Source: Candidatus Caldilinea saccharophila
GTDB lineage: Bacteria; Chloroflexota; Anaerolineae; Caldilineales; Caldilineaceae
Assembly: GCA_016710365.1 (NCBI GenBank)
Contig: JADJVW010000065.1
Coordinates: 1-14,207 of the forward strand
Length of the DNA: 14,207 nt
Reading direction: 5' to 3'
Below are positions 1-6,956 of the stretch, piece by piece. Positions within the stretch are counted from its first letter, which is position 1. Each line of letters starts with the position of its first letter. The notes under the pieces were generated by a model. It saw only the letters and a program-made list of their open reading frames with translations. It had not been told where the DNA came from and made no database searches. The position numbers were made by a program, and so were the translations under genes.

Positions 1-615
1 GGCGCTCAGGCTCGAAGTAGAGCCAGTCATACACGTGGCACAGCCGCCAGTGCAGCAGCGGTGCGGAGGGTGCCAGCCAGGCTCTTCGGCGTCGCCACCT
101 GAACCAGGGCCTCAGCCCGCATTCGCTGCTGTCCTTGAGCACGACATGGCGATGCGGGCGTCTCGCACGGCAGATCATCGCTTTCGAGGCGCACGCCGGT
201 GAGCATTTACAGCTTTTGGCCGGTGGCGTCGCAGGTCGCGCAGGGCGGCGTGCATAGGTTCGATCTTGATTTGCGCGGGGCACCAGCGGAACGTGCTGAT
301 GGGCGCCGGGATTCCGCCCCAACATGTAGACGGGGAACCTGTCATCCAGTGCTTTAAGCAATGACCCGCGTGCCGTGCCCTGCTGGCGCACGGTGTCGAG
401 GATGCGCATCGCCGCCTGTTGCAGCGGCGGCAGCTCTTGCCGGGCGTCAGCGTACATGACGCGCAGCGACTGCGGCGCCTTTGACTTTGTTTTCTACCGC
501 CAGTGCCCACAGCACGAAGGCGACGGTCGCCGTCGAACCTTTGCCGCCGCTGTAGCCGATCACCTGGGGATAGCGTTCGCCGTAGGCGCGGAGACTGGCG
601 ACGCTCGCGGTTCAT
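1..615 (-). pseudogene. DndC/PAPS-reductase-like PP-loop enzyme, partial, frame-broken
   Basis: ATP-pyrophosphatase (PP-loop) enzymes of this family adenylate a substrate in sulfur transfer. DndC acts in DNA phosphorothioation, and PAPS reductases in sulfate reduction. Seen: a PP-loop reading VIGYSGGKGST at about 520-575, a YMLG...IPAPISTFRWC...KIEP block at about 235-340 resembling the DndC GRGYPAP..RFRWC..LKI region, a TGVR segment at about 180-200, and CHVYDWLYFEPE at about 8-48. These pieces lie in different frames, so several indels are needed to join them. The canonical SGGKDS aspartate reads as Gly (GGT instead of GAT). The start is placed at ATG 615, just after the stop of the upstream gene (620-622). 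The 3' end is outside the window. No dndD or dndE is visible, so a stand-alone phage PAPS-reductase-like role is as likely as true phosphorothioation. Confidence 0.72.
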
Positions 616-619
616 GGCA

Positions 620-942
620 TCATCCAGTGAGCCGGTCTGCTTCTGGAAGAGGGATAGGTTTCACGCCACCGCTTCCTTCTACCACTTCCCGCGAACTCCG
701 TTGCGTCGCCGTATAGCGGGTGTCCGTAGTGAGGCGCGTAAATGGTGCGGCGGCAGCCGCCCGTTCCATATGGAATTCCAGCCAGGTGTAGGCGCTGTGT
801 GCGTACTGCTCGGCCTGCATATCGCCATTACAGCCATACCGGTGGCGTGCATCAGCCGCCAACTGCTTGGGCCAAATTCATGCACAGGCCCCAACGATGG
901 TCAAAAAGCCCATGATATCCGGTCCCATTCATGCTTGCTCAT
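620..942 (-). pseudogene. Small unknown protein, frame-broken
   Basis: A leftward gene beginning MSKHEWDRISWAF at ATG 942, whose ATGA overlaps the previous gene's stop. After about 13-18 codons the frame is lost and resumes as LAADARHRYGCNGDMQAEQ, then AYTWLEFHMERAAAA, and ends PLPEADRLTG at the stop 620-622. Corrected length is about 105 residues. No family is recognised; the composition suggests a soluble, mostly helical protein. The stop-start overlaps on both sides argue that it is a real, translationally coupled operon member despite the frame break. Confidence 0.5.
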
Positions 943-1225
943 TTGCGTACACCCCCCACCCACAACTCCGGCTTCTCTGCCCTTGCCGCCCCGCTCCGCC
1001 GCGCACACCTTTGCCGGGTCGCCGCCTGCTCACATGCCGACGCAGCATCTGCCGCCATAGCGCTGTGCCTCGCGCGTTCCCGAGCTGCTCGGTGAGCGTG
1101 ACGGCATCCTCCAGGGCGTCGACCGTCTGCGCTGCGCCCTCCAGGGCACGCAGCACGTTACGAGGAAGCCGGGTTGCTGGGCGTCCTGCAGCTGCGCAGG
1201 ATGGCGAGGAGTTGGGCGGTGTCAT
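939..1225 (-). pseudogene. Small unknown protein, frame-broken
   Basis: Leftward gene from ATG 1225-1223, overlapping the previous stop as ATGA, to a TGA at 941-939 that overlaps the next ATG. The most protein-like core is NVLRALEGAAQTVDALEDAV followed by TLTEQLGNAR, a predicted amphipathic helix. The first 20 codons make more sense in another frame (AQLLAIL), and the C-terminal third also changes frame (PELWVGGVRK at the stop). Corrected length is about 95 residues. No family recognised. It belongs to a chain of overlapping small genes leading to the PP-loop enzyme. Confidence 0.45.
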
Positions 1226-1427
1226 GAGCGCGCCTCCGTCATCAGCGCCAACATCCCTGCGCCATCTGCAAGTGCTGCGTGGCGATGGCGATATGCCCCG
1301 CAATTCCGGGTCAAGTGCGACGTACAATCCCTCTGCGCCATGCGTCGTCAACCTGCCGCGCCACCACTTCTTGCATGACCGATCCATACCGCCAGCTTCA
1401 TCGATTTCGAGCTTCTCTCCTGCTCAT
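1222..1427 (-). pseudogene. Small unknown protein, frame-broken
   Basis: Leftward gene starting at ATG 1427 and ending at TGA 1224-1222, which overlaps the ATG of the next gene. Pieces in order across at least two frame changes are: MSR, EKLEIDEAGGMDRSCKKWWR, THGAEGLYVALDPELRG, then HIAIATQHLQMAQG and LALMTEARS. Corrected length is about 68 residues. No known domain. The conserved-looking middle and the clean ATGA junction support a real gene with sequencing or mutational indels. Confidence 0.42.
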
Positions 1428-1452
1428 TCCGGCTTTGCCCTTTGCCTGCCGC

Positions 1453-1561
1453 TTAGCCCGCCATCGCCATGCACGCCATTGCAGCGACGCCGACGAAGAA
1501 GCTCGCTAGGCCTGACAGGAACATTGCGGAGGAGTATTTGGCGATGGGGTCGGTGGATCAT
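1453..1561 (-). pseudogene. Very short membrane protein, one frameshift
   Basis: A tiny leftward gene of about 35 residues. ATG 1561-1559 is preceded by a strong AGGAGG ribosome-binding site (1567-1572 on the plus strand as CCTCCT) and overlaps the stop of the HNH-like gene. After one base shift it reads PIAKYSSAMFLSGLASFFVG and VAAMACMAMAG, a single hydrophobic helix, to the stop TAA at 1455-1453. Function unknown. Small single-pass proteins are common in phage early operons. Confidence 0.45.
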
Positions 1562-2002
1562 CGCCGCCTCCTGCGGAAATCTGTTCCATTCACGGCCGTC
1601 GAGCTGGCGGGTTGCGATCGTGCTGTTCTTCCCGCCTTGGCAGTAAACAGCTCCTTTCGCTTTAGCCACTGCAGTTCCTGCAAAGCGGCTGAAGTTTAAG
1701 CCTCGCCTCGTTCGGGATTAGCCACGTAGTATTGAAAGTAGCATTGAACGTGCGCCTTTGAAGCGCCGCCTATCTTCCGCTCCGTCATCGTGATAGGATC
1801 GAACCCAGACACGGCCATCGGCATGACCACAACCAACACACTGAATGCCGACAATTCTCGAACAGCGCCTTTGCGTGTTCCCGTGATATGTTTTTTTAGC
1901 CAAGCTGATTGCTTGGCTAATCGCTCGACTGTGCACCGATAGGTTTTGTTCCCGCTGCCGCTGTCTCCACCGGCGAACTGCATCGGCTGACTTATACGAC
2001 AT
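1558..2002 (-). pseudogene. HNH-like zinc-binding protein, frame-broken
   Basis: Probable phage HNH-type nuclease-like protein. It starts at ATG 2002 inside the last codons of the DUF5131 gene and reads MSYKSADAVRRWRQRQREQN, a basic N-terminus. A CxxCGHAD knuckle (IQCVGCGHADGR) follows, then HDDGAEDRRRFKGARS, and after a frame change ANPNEARLKLQPLCRNCQWL with KRKE. The C-x2-C...LQxLCxxCxWxKR pattern is that of phage HNH proteins with a split zinc site. The central DHxxG segment is not cleanly readable, so the catalytic His is uncertain. The far end is ambiguous: one frame runs to TGA 1560-1558, overlapping the next ATG, while another gives RQLDGREWNRFPQE, which resembles a DUF5131 tail. HNH identity is inferred from pattern. 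Confidence 0.58.
1896..1920. repeat. Perfect hairpin inside the HNH-like gene
   Basis: TTAGCCAAGC, a 5-nt loop TGATT, then GCTTGGCTAA form a perfect 10-bp stem. A run of seven T lies on its 5' side on the plus strand (1891-1897). It is within coding sequence of the HNH-like gene. On neither strand does a T-run follow the stem, so it is not a normal intrinsic terminator. Confidence 0.6.
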
Positions 2003-2771
2003 AGGTCGTCTCCGGGAATTCACGAATGCGCAAATCTTCCGGCATATCTTCGGTCATGCGCCTGTCTCGACGCCGCCCATCTGTTTGCGCGGCAACGCCA
2101 GCATTAGAGCTTTGCTGATAGCAGACCACGGGCCCAGTCAGACGTACCGCGTGTGGGCCAGACTCCGCCGCCGCAAGCATCACCCAGTCAACTAGCGGAC
2201 CTTGCCGGGTGCAGACACCGGGCCCAACCTGCGCCCACTCGCGCTCGCCCATCCAAGGCGGAGGTCAACCGGGCCAAGCAGCGGCTCACAGGACAGGAAC
2301 CGCACTTCGGCGGGAATGGTGGCCAGTAACGGATACGCTTGTCACCGCGGCTTGGTTCTCTACCGACGTGCCGATCCAAACGTTGTCAGGATAGCCATCT
2401 GCCGCCCACCAACTCGAAACCACATCAGCCATGTTCTGCCGTGTCGCGAGCAGCAACCAGTCAAGCGCTTGCTGTTCGTTCGATTAGCACCCGCAGTAGC
2501 GCCCGCCTCGGTACGCAGCTGCCGGGTGAGCTCTCGAAGACACTGTAGCCATTGAGGCGCAGAATACGCGCCGCCGTCCGGCGCGCCTTGACCGCATCTT
2601 CGTTCCACTTCAACGGCCCTGGCAGTGCTTGTCAGCGAACGTGGGGCGCCGGGTCCCGGCGGCGGGCCTCAGATGCTTGGCGGGCGTTGGGCAAAGCCAC
2701 AGCGCAGGTGCGGGCGCAGCCGGGAAACCCGGACGCAGCCCCACCGGGGATCCAGAGGAGACACCACACAT
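1992..2771 (-). pseudogene. DUF5131 (phage Gp37/Gp68 family) protein, frame-broken
   Basis: This family has a Cys-rich N-terminus reminiscent of radical-SAM/photolyase-like proteins and is common in phages; its biochemical role is not settled. Pieces in order across several frames: GCVRVS then GCARTC at about 2710-2750 (the GCxxxSxGCxxC signature), RRPTFADKH, PLKWNEDAVKA at about 2590-2630, CASMADVFE-like text, a WLLL...AEHMADVV region at about 2430-2470, DNVWIGTSVENQA at about 2380, IPAEVRFLSCEPLLGPVDL at about 2250-2320, LVDWVM...ESGPHA at about 2130-2190, and the tail EDLRIREFPETTYVV to TAA 1994-1992. Corrected length of about 260 residues matches the family. The start is uncertain; ATG 2771 gives a short N-terminus. 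The next gene starts within its last codons. Confidence 0.82.
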
Positions 2772-3567
2772 CTACCAACCCCCCCAGAGTACCCGTTTTG
2801 GTAAAGCCTTGAGTGGGCACACAGTGATGAGCTGGCTGAAAATGCGGAAGCGTGGGCAAAGTGCTGAAACGTTCGTGCCCCCTGAGGAAGGGGAAACAGA
2901 TGACAAGAATCCCGAAAGAAGATGAGCGAATCTGCTCGCAGCGCACCGACAATCACCGCCGCGGTATGAAGCACACTGTCGAAACACGCAAGAAGAGAAG
3001 CGCCACAACCCGTGAGCGAACGCCGGGCAGGAGAACGTCACTCGTTCATGACGGCAAGCGCGGGCGCCGCAGACCAACGCTTTTTGATGAGCACAAGCGC
3101 GGCGCTCGACGTGTTCTAGCCGCGCATAACTGCGCCGGCCGGCGGTGCGGGAGGCGCGCAGGAATCTCCACGCCCACATGTCGAGCCTTTGGCGGACCAC
3201 CCTGAATTGAGATTCGGCGTCCACGTCGTTCTGCGAGGCGTGTGCCACAAACTGGAGCATGCGCTGGCGTGAGATACTTGTTCCTCACCCCATCGTCATT
3301 GTCCTTTCGTCTGCATCGTCTTTTGCCGCCGCCAGTTACGTCCCGCTGTAGCCCACCTGCTCCGCACCGCTTACCCGGTAGGGGCAGAACCTGCGTTGTC
3401 GTAGTACGGTCCGGCTCTGCGGTAGGCGTCGACGGGGGTCGAAGGCGCCGGGCCACGCATCAACAGGATGTCGTGGAGGTGGCTGGCGGTGGTGGGACAT
3501 AGTTGGTTTCTCCGACATTGAAGCCAGCAGGGCTTCGGTCCGCCGCCACTGAATCCGATTCCGCATG
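2772..3567 (-). other. Unresolved stretch, probably frame-broken minus-strand genes
   Basis: No complete gene can be read on either strand. Protein-like fragments on the minus strand include MLQFVAHASQNDVDAESQF and RVVRQRLDMWAWRFLRA near 3140-3225, and LHDILLMRGPAPSTPVDAYR near 3430-3500. Their order, and their position between the methylase and DUF5131 genes, suggests one or two genes of about 100-150 residues shattered by indels. I recognise no family. No promoter, terminator or repeat stands out. Confidence 0.35.
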
Positions 3568-4449
3568 TCAAACAGTGACGGGCATCTGCTTCGGTTTAAT
3601 CGCCCGCAGGTTGCGAATCGGCAGGGGAGTAGCCCGGCTTCAGCTCGATACCGATGGCCTTGCGTTTGAGCTTCAGCGCGGTGTATGCCTCGGTGCCGAT
3701 GCCCTGCAAACGGGGCAAGACGGTTTTGCGCCGGGGTTGCTGTACAGCTTGATACAGCGTCCGATAGTGCCAAGTTGTAGCGGGCATAAGTGCAATTCGT
3801 CGTTGGATCGTGAGCCGCCTGATATTGCAGCGTGTCGCTTTCGGAGATGCCCGTCCAAATGCCGCCGGCCCAGTCGATCCATGTCTCATTGTCCATTTCA
3901 CCATTGCGACAGGCGTCACCGGAACGGCGTTCGTGCCCGGCTTTGACAAAGAACAGGACTCGATCCAGGAATGGCGGCGCTTGGCGGTGGAGTCTTGCGT
4001 ACCTGGACAAAGAGCAGGGCTTTGCTGTGGGTCCGAATGGCCTGCGCGCCTGGGATTCTTGGCGACGATGGCGTAACCGTGGTAAATCCACCCGTTAGCC
4101 CCTGTACGCCTGGATGACTTCGCTGGGAAGTCTTTTGCCGATGTAGCCATCACGGCTCGCCATCGCGGGAATGTCGGCAGTGTGGACGCAAGTGAAACGG
4201 CCCGGCTTGGTCACTCTGGGAACAGCTCACGGATGATAAATCCGTAGCGGTGAAAAATCCTCATGGTCTTTTGAGTTGCCAAGGCCCTATTCGGGGGCGC
4301 TGTATACGTAGAGTTGGGCAAATGGAGGTGAGTATACGGACAGGTCAACGCCATTATCCGGGATCTGCCACGCTGCGCAGAGTCGCCCACCATAGCAGTA
4401 AGTTTTACCCTACCGTTTTCTTTCTGTACTCAAAATGCGCCGATGTCAT
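3568..4449 (-). pseudogene. Phage DNA methylase (N4/N6-amino type), frame-broken
   Basis: SAM-dependent amino-methyltransferase of the kind phages encode beside an SNF2-type helicase. In order: an IPDNGVDLSVYSPPFAQLY segment carrying the SPPF catalytic motif IV (about 4310-4370), GLGNSKDHEDF, HRYGFIIRELF, VTKPGRFTCVHTADIPAM, RDGYIGKRLPSEVIQAY, NGWIYHGYAIVAKN, IRTHSKALLFVQ, GEMDNETWIDWAGGIWTGIS, SDTLQYQAAHDP, CPLQLGTIGRCIKLYSNPG, an FAG-type SAM-binding motif I, and AYTALKLKRKAIGIELKPGY. The motif order IV then I is the permuted beta arrangement. At least eight indels separate the pieces, and one in-frame TAG interrupts APE/GLGNS. The start ATG 4449 overlaps the helicase stop as ATGA; the end at 3568 (NLRAIKPKQMPVTV) is the best reading. 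The target sequence cannot be inferred. Confidence 0.85.
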
Positions 4450-5650
4450 GCATTGTCGATCTCTGCCATTTCATAGCCCTTGACGTGCTCAATCAGTCCC
4501 AGGAATAGGATAGGCCAACAAATATCTGGTTGTGTGCGTTCTGGAAATTCATCCCGAATCCGCAATCGATGGCTTGCTGACGAGCACCTGTATTTCCGTC
4601 CTGAAAGCCCCCAATTGCCGTCGCTTTGTCCTCTGGTGAGTCAGCACCAACAACCTCAATCGAATCGGGGATTAGTTCGGCCATAAGCGAAGATTCGTCG
4701 TTTAGGCCAGTCCAGACAATCCATTGCTCGTCCGATGCGTTGACCAGTTCGGCGGCGATCTCGGCAGCGTTGCTGCAACGTTTCGCGGCACCGCACGAGC
4801 GACGGATAATCCACCCAGCTCGGTAAAGATTAAGTTGATCGTCGGAACATATGTCGTAATCAATCCACACCGGATTGACCCGTACGGCGGCAAGATAAAG
4901 CCATCGTCGCGATATCCGAGGTCGGCTAGGCTGGCGGATCGACATGGCCCACGACGCCATCCATCGGTAGAACGGCTGTTCTGCGTGATGCTTTAGGCGC
5001 CACTCTTGCCCGCTGTCGTTGCCAAGCTTGCGCCGCTTGACACCGTTGACTTCCGTCACCATCTCTTTGTTGGCGTGGACAAAAAACATCGCCAGCATGT
5101 CGGACATCTTGGTGATGCCCAGGAACTCGCTGTGATTGCCGATTTCCGTGCGGTCGTTCGGTGCCGGCGCCAGCAACACAGGCGGTAAGGCGTCCCGGCA
5201 AACATGTCAATTAGCATTTGTTTTGTCTTGCCGTCGATGGCTTTGAGGATGCTCGATTCATCCAAAACGACGGCGCCAAACTACGCAGCATCAAAGTGCT
5301 CGAGCATTTCAGTTCGTAATCCACAGCAGACAATCATTCGTCACCTGCGCCTGACTGCGGGCGTAGCGCAGATCTACGTCAATATCGTTGCTCATGCGCA
5401 CCGTCTGGCGGGCGACAGACAGGGGAGCAACAAACAGAGTGCGCTGACCCATCATGCGTGCCCATTCCAGGCTAATGTATGTTTTGCCTAGGCCGGTGTC
5501 GGCAAAGACTGCGCAGCGCCCTTTGCGGCAAGCCCAACGCACAATGTCTTTGTGGTAGTCGAACAGTCTCGTGTACGCAGATTGATCAATGTCCACGCTG
5601 TCGTGTCCGATCACAATGCGCTTGGATTCAATAAATTCTTCGTATGTCAT
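4446..5650 (-). pseudogene. SNF2/DEAD-box phage helicase, frame-broken
   Basis: Superfamily 2 helicase of the phage SNF2-like type. It starts at ATG 5650 after a GGGGAG ribosome-binding site. In order: ACRKGRCAVFADTGLGKTYI with Walker A (TGLGKT, about residue 50), LFVAPLSVARQTV (motif Ia), ITN.EMLEHFDAA, FGAVVLDESSILK (motif II, about 5235-5275), GKTKQMLIDMFAGTPYRL, APNDRTEIGNHSEFLG (motif III region), MLAMFFVHANKEM, EWRLKHHAEQPFYRWMASWA, a FTELGGLS block, EQWIVWTGLNDESSLMAELI, DSIEVVGADSPEDKA, and CGFGMNFQNAHNQIFVGLS (motif V). No QxxxRxxRxGQ motif VI is visible before the apparent C-terminus (GYEMAEIDNA, TGA 4448-4446), so about 100 residues seem to be missing. Indels and one in-frame TAG interrupt the gene. 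The pairing with the methylase fits a linked phage cassette. Confidence 0.85.
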
Positions 5651-5785
5651 CGCTCTCCCCTTTCATTCCTCAGGAACGGGCGGCGCTGCCCTCATTGCTG
5701 CGCCGTGGTTGTTGCCTCTCGTTGCAGCCGACATCCGCCGCCCGCCCCGCTCTATGCCAGCGCCGTTGATATCGGCGGTGGTTGC
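5651..5785. other. Intergenic gap
   Basis: A 135-bp gap between the zinc-ribbon gene and the helicase gene. It holds GGGCGGCGCTGCCC (5678-5691), able to form a short hairpin, an 11-bp TTCCT-C-AGGAA palindrome near 5665, and the helicase ribosome-binding site. A 14-mer, CTATGCCAGCGCCG (5752-5765), recurs at 9444-9457 in another gap of the same operon. A possible 23-codon minus-strand ORF (MSAATRGNNHG...) is too weak to call. Confidence 0.4.
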
Positions 5786-5956
5786 TTAGTTGGCCCCCAG
5801 CAGCACCGGCGCAAACAGCAGCGCCACTGCCAGGAAGCCCAGCACCGTCTGCGTGCAGTACGGGCAGACTTTGCCGCTGTACTCACGATGGCAGATGCCG
5901 CACTTGCCGCCGGCGACAAAGCCACGGCTCCGCACGAACGTGTAGCGATGGGTCAC
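5786..5956 (-). CDS. Small zinc-ribbon membrane protein (56 aa)
   Basis: A 56-residue gene with a GTG start (5956-5954) that overlaps the stop of the upstream gene as GTGA, the classic sign of translational coupling; it ends at TAA 5788-5786. The sequence begins MTHRYTFVRSRGFVAGGKC and contains C19-x2-C22-x8-C31-x2-C34, a compact zinc ribbon (KCGIC...VCPYC). One hydrophobic helix follows (about residues 37-55, VLGFLAVALLFAPVLLG), and the protein ends in GAN. It is probably membrane-anchored with the ribbon in the cytoplasm. No family is recognised. The GTG start and small size make it easy to miss in automated annotation. The Cys spacing and clean coupling make it convincing. Confidence 0.8.
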   Translation of the reverse strand: MTHRYTFVRSRGFVAGGKCGICHREYSGKVCPYCTQTVLGFLAVALLFAPVLLGAN

Positions 5957-6810
5957 TTTCTCACCTCTGCCAGCTTGTCCAGGGCCATGCTCAGCGCCTC
6001 AGACAGCCCTTCGTAACGGCCCTGCCATCCTTCAAGTTGACCAGAGTAGGAAACGTTCGTGCGTTGCGCCGCTTCCAGCTTGACAGTGAGGGCGCCGATT
6101 TCCTGTTGGGCGGCAAGGTACTGCTCGCGAATCCGGTCGTTCTCTGCCGATGCCTCCTGCAGGCGGTTGGCGGCGAGATCCGCGTCGTTCTTGGCGAAAA
6201 CCTCCAACCGCTCCACCTTCACTCGTAGTTCAGCGGCTTCCCGTCGCACCTCGCCAAGGTAGCGCAACGCCCTACCAACGCCACCCTCTACGGCCTCAAC
6301 GGTCTGCAAGTCATCCTTGCCAAGAGCGATGTCGGGAGACTTGACGAGCATGGCGCTGATGTTTTCAAACGAATCGCTCAGGGAGATATTCACCGATTCA
6401 AGCCGGCGATTGTTGGTGCGTGCGGTCGTCAGCCAGTCCAGCGCCCGCTTAACCGTCCCGACAATCGCCGCCCCATCGGCCACGTCCGACGCGTCGGTGG
6501 GCACGTCGCCGCTGTCCACCAGCAGCTGCGCAATCTGCGCCAAGTGCGTGCCCGTCGGCGCCTCCTCCGGCACCACTACCAGCGCGCCGGCCCGCTCTGC
6601 CATCATGGCCACCATCGCCTCGCGGGCAGTTTCAAAGCTGATCCCCGGCGTATCCTCGTCGCCGGCCCCGAGGCGCTCGCCGACCTGGTAGTTGCCGTCC
6701 AGCATCTGATACAGGCCGACGCCATCAACCACACTCGTGTAAGTGCCCGGCTTGACGCGTTCGAGCGCATCCTGTGCCAGCCGTCTCGCCATCTTCTCAA
6801 GCATGCTCAT
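5953..6810 (-). CDS. Phage protein with C-terminal coiled coil (285 aa)
   Basis: Unknown function. The start is ATG 6810 (MSMLEKMARRLAQ...), preceded by AAGGA 6-7 nt upstream. A longer reading from 6906 has no ribosome-binding site and would run into a hairpin-forming element, so it is unlikely. Residues about 20-75 form a compact region (VDGVGLYQMLDGNYQVGERL). The middle is helical. Residues about 190-265 are strongly heptad-like and charged (EVRREAAELRVKVERLE, ENDRIREQYLAAQQEIG), so a coiled coil is likely. No catalytic motif is visible. The stop overlaps the GTG start of the zinc-ribbon gene. Its place behind the DinG-like helicase suggests a replication or recombination accessory role, which is inference only. 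Confidence 0.85.
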   Translation of the reverse strand: MSMLEKMARRLAQDALERVKPGTYTSVVDGVGLYQMLDGNYQVGERLGAGDEDTPGISFETAREAMVAMMAERAGALVVVPEEAPTGTHLAQIAQLLVDSGDVPTDASDVADGAAIVGTVKRALDWLTTARTNNRRLESVNISLSDSFENISAMLVKSPDIALGKDDLQTVEAVEGGVGRALRYLGEVRREAAELRVKVERLEVFAKNDADLAANRLQEASAENDRIREQYLAAQQEIGALTVKLEAAQRTNVSYSGQLEGWQGRYEGLSEALSMALDKLAEVRK

Positions 6811-6844
6811 GATTCCTTGTCCTTTCGTCGTCTCAGATACACCC

Positions 6845-6948
6845 CGCACCGCTGGCCCGTACTCTCCGCTGTAACAGCTCCCCTGCGGCGTGCGGGTGGA
6901 AGGCACCTCGCCCCGGCACGTGGCTGCCGGTTGCGGGCCAGCGGTGCG
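6845..6948. repeat. 104-bp element with 15-bp perfect inverted ends; possible structured RNA
   Basis: CGCACCGCTGGCCCG (6845-6859) is exactly inverted at 6934-6948. The 74 nt between hold further pairings: GCTG-TAA-CAGC (6868-6878), GGTG-GAAGG-CACC (6895-6907) within an outer GGCG/CGCC (6887-6890 with 6909-6912), and CCGGCA-N6-TGCCGG (6913-6930). Together they can form a long closing stem with three arms. It fills most of the gap between the DinG-like gene and the 285-aa gene. No T-run or flanking direct repeat is evident. It could be a structured leader RNA, a processing site or a small palindromic mobile element. Confidence 0.6.
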
Positions 6949-6956
6949 ATAGTGGG

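Noticed and set aside
1891..1920. Intrinsic terminator at the 10-bp hairpin
   Set aside because: The T-run precedes the stem on the plus strand and becomes a following A-run on the minus strand, so neither direction gives a terminator; it is inside coding sequence.
3568..5650. In-frame TAG codons within conserved helicase and methylase text, hinting at amber recoding
   Set aside because: The repressor, the 319-aa gene and the DinG-like gene all end at TAG, and the left region is full of indels, so base errors explain the stops better.
6811..6906. N-terminal extension of the 285-aa protein from ATG 6906
   Set aside because: No ribosome-binding site, unlikely composition, and it overlaps the inverted-repeat element; ATG 6810 has AAGGA upstream.
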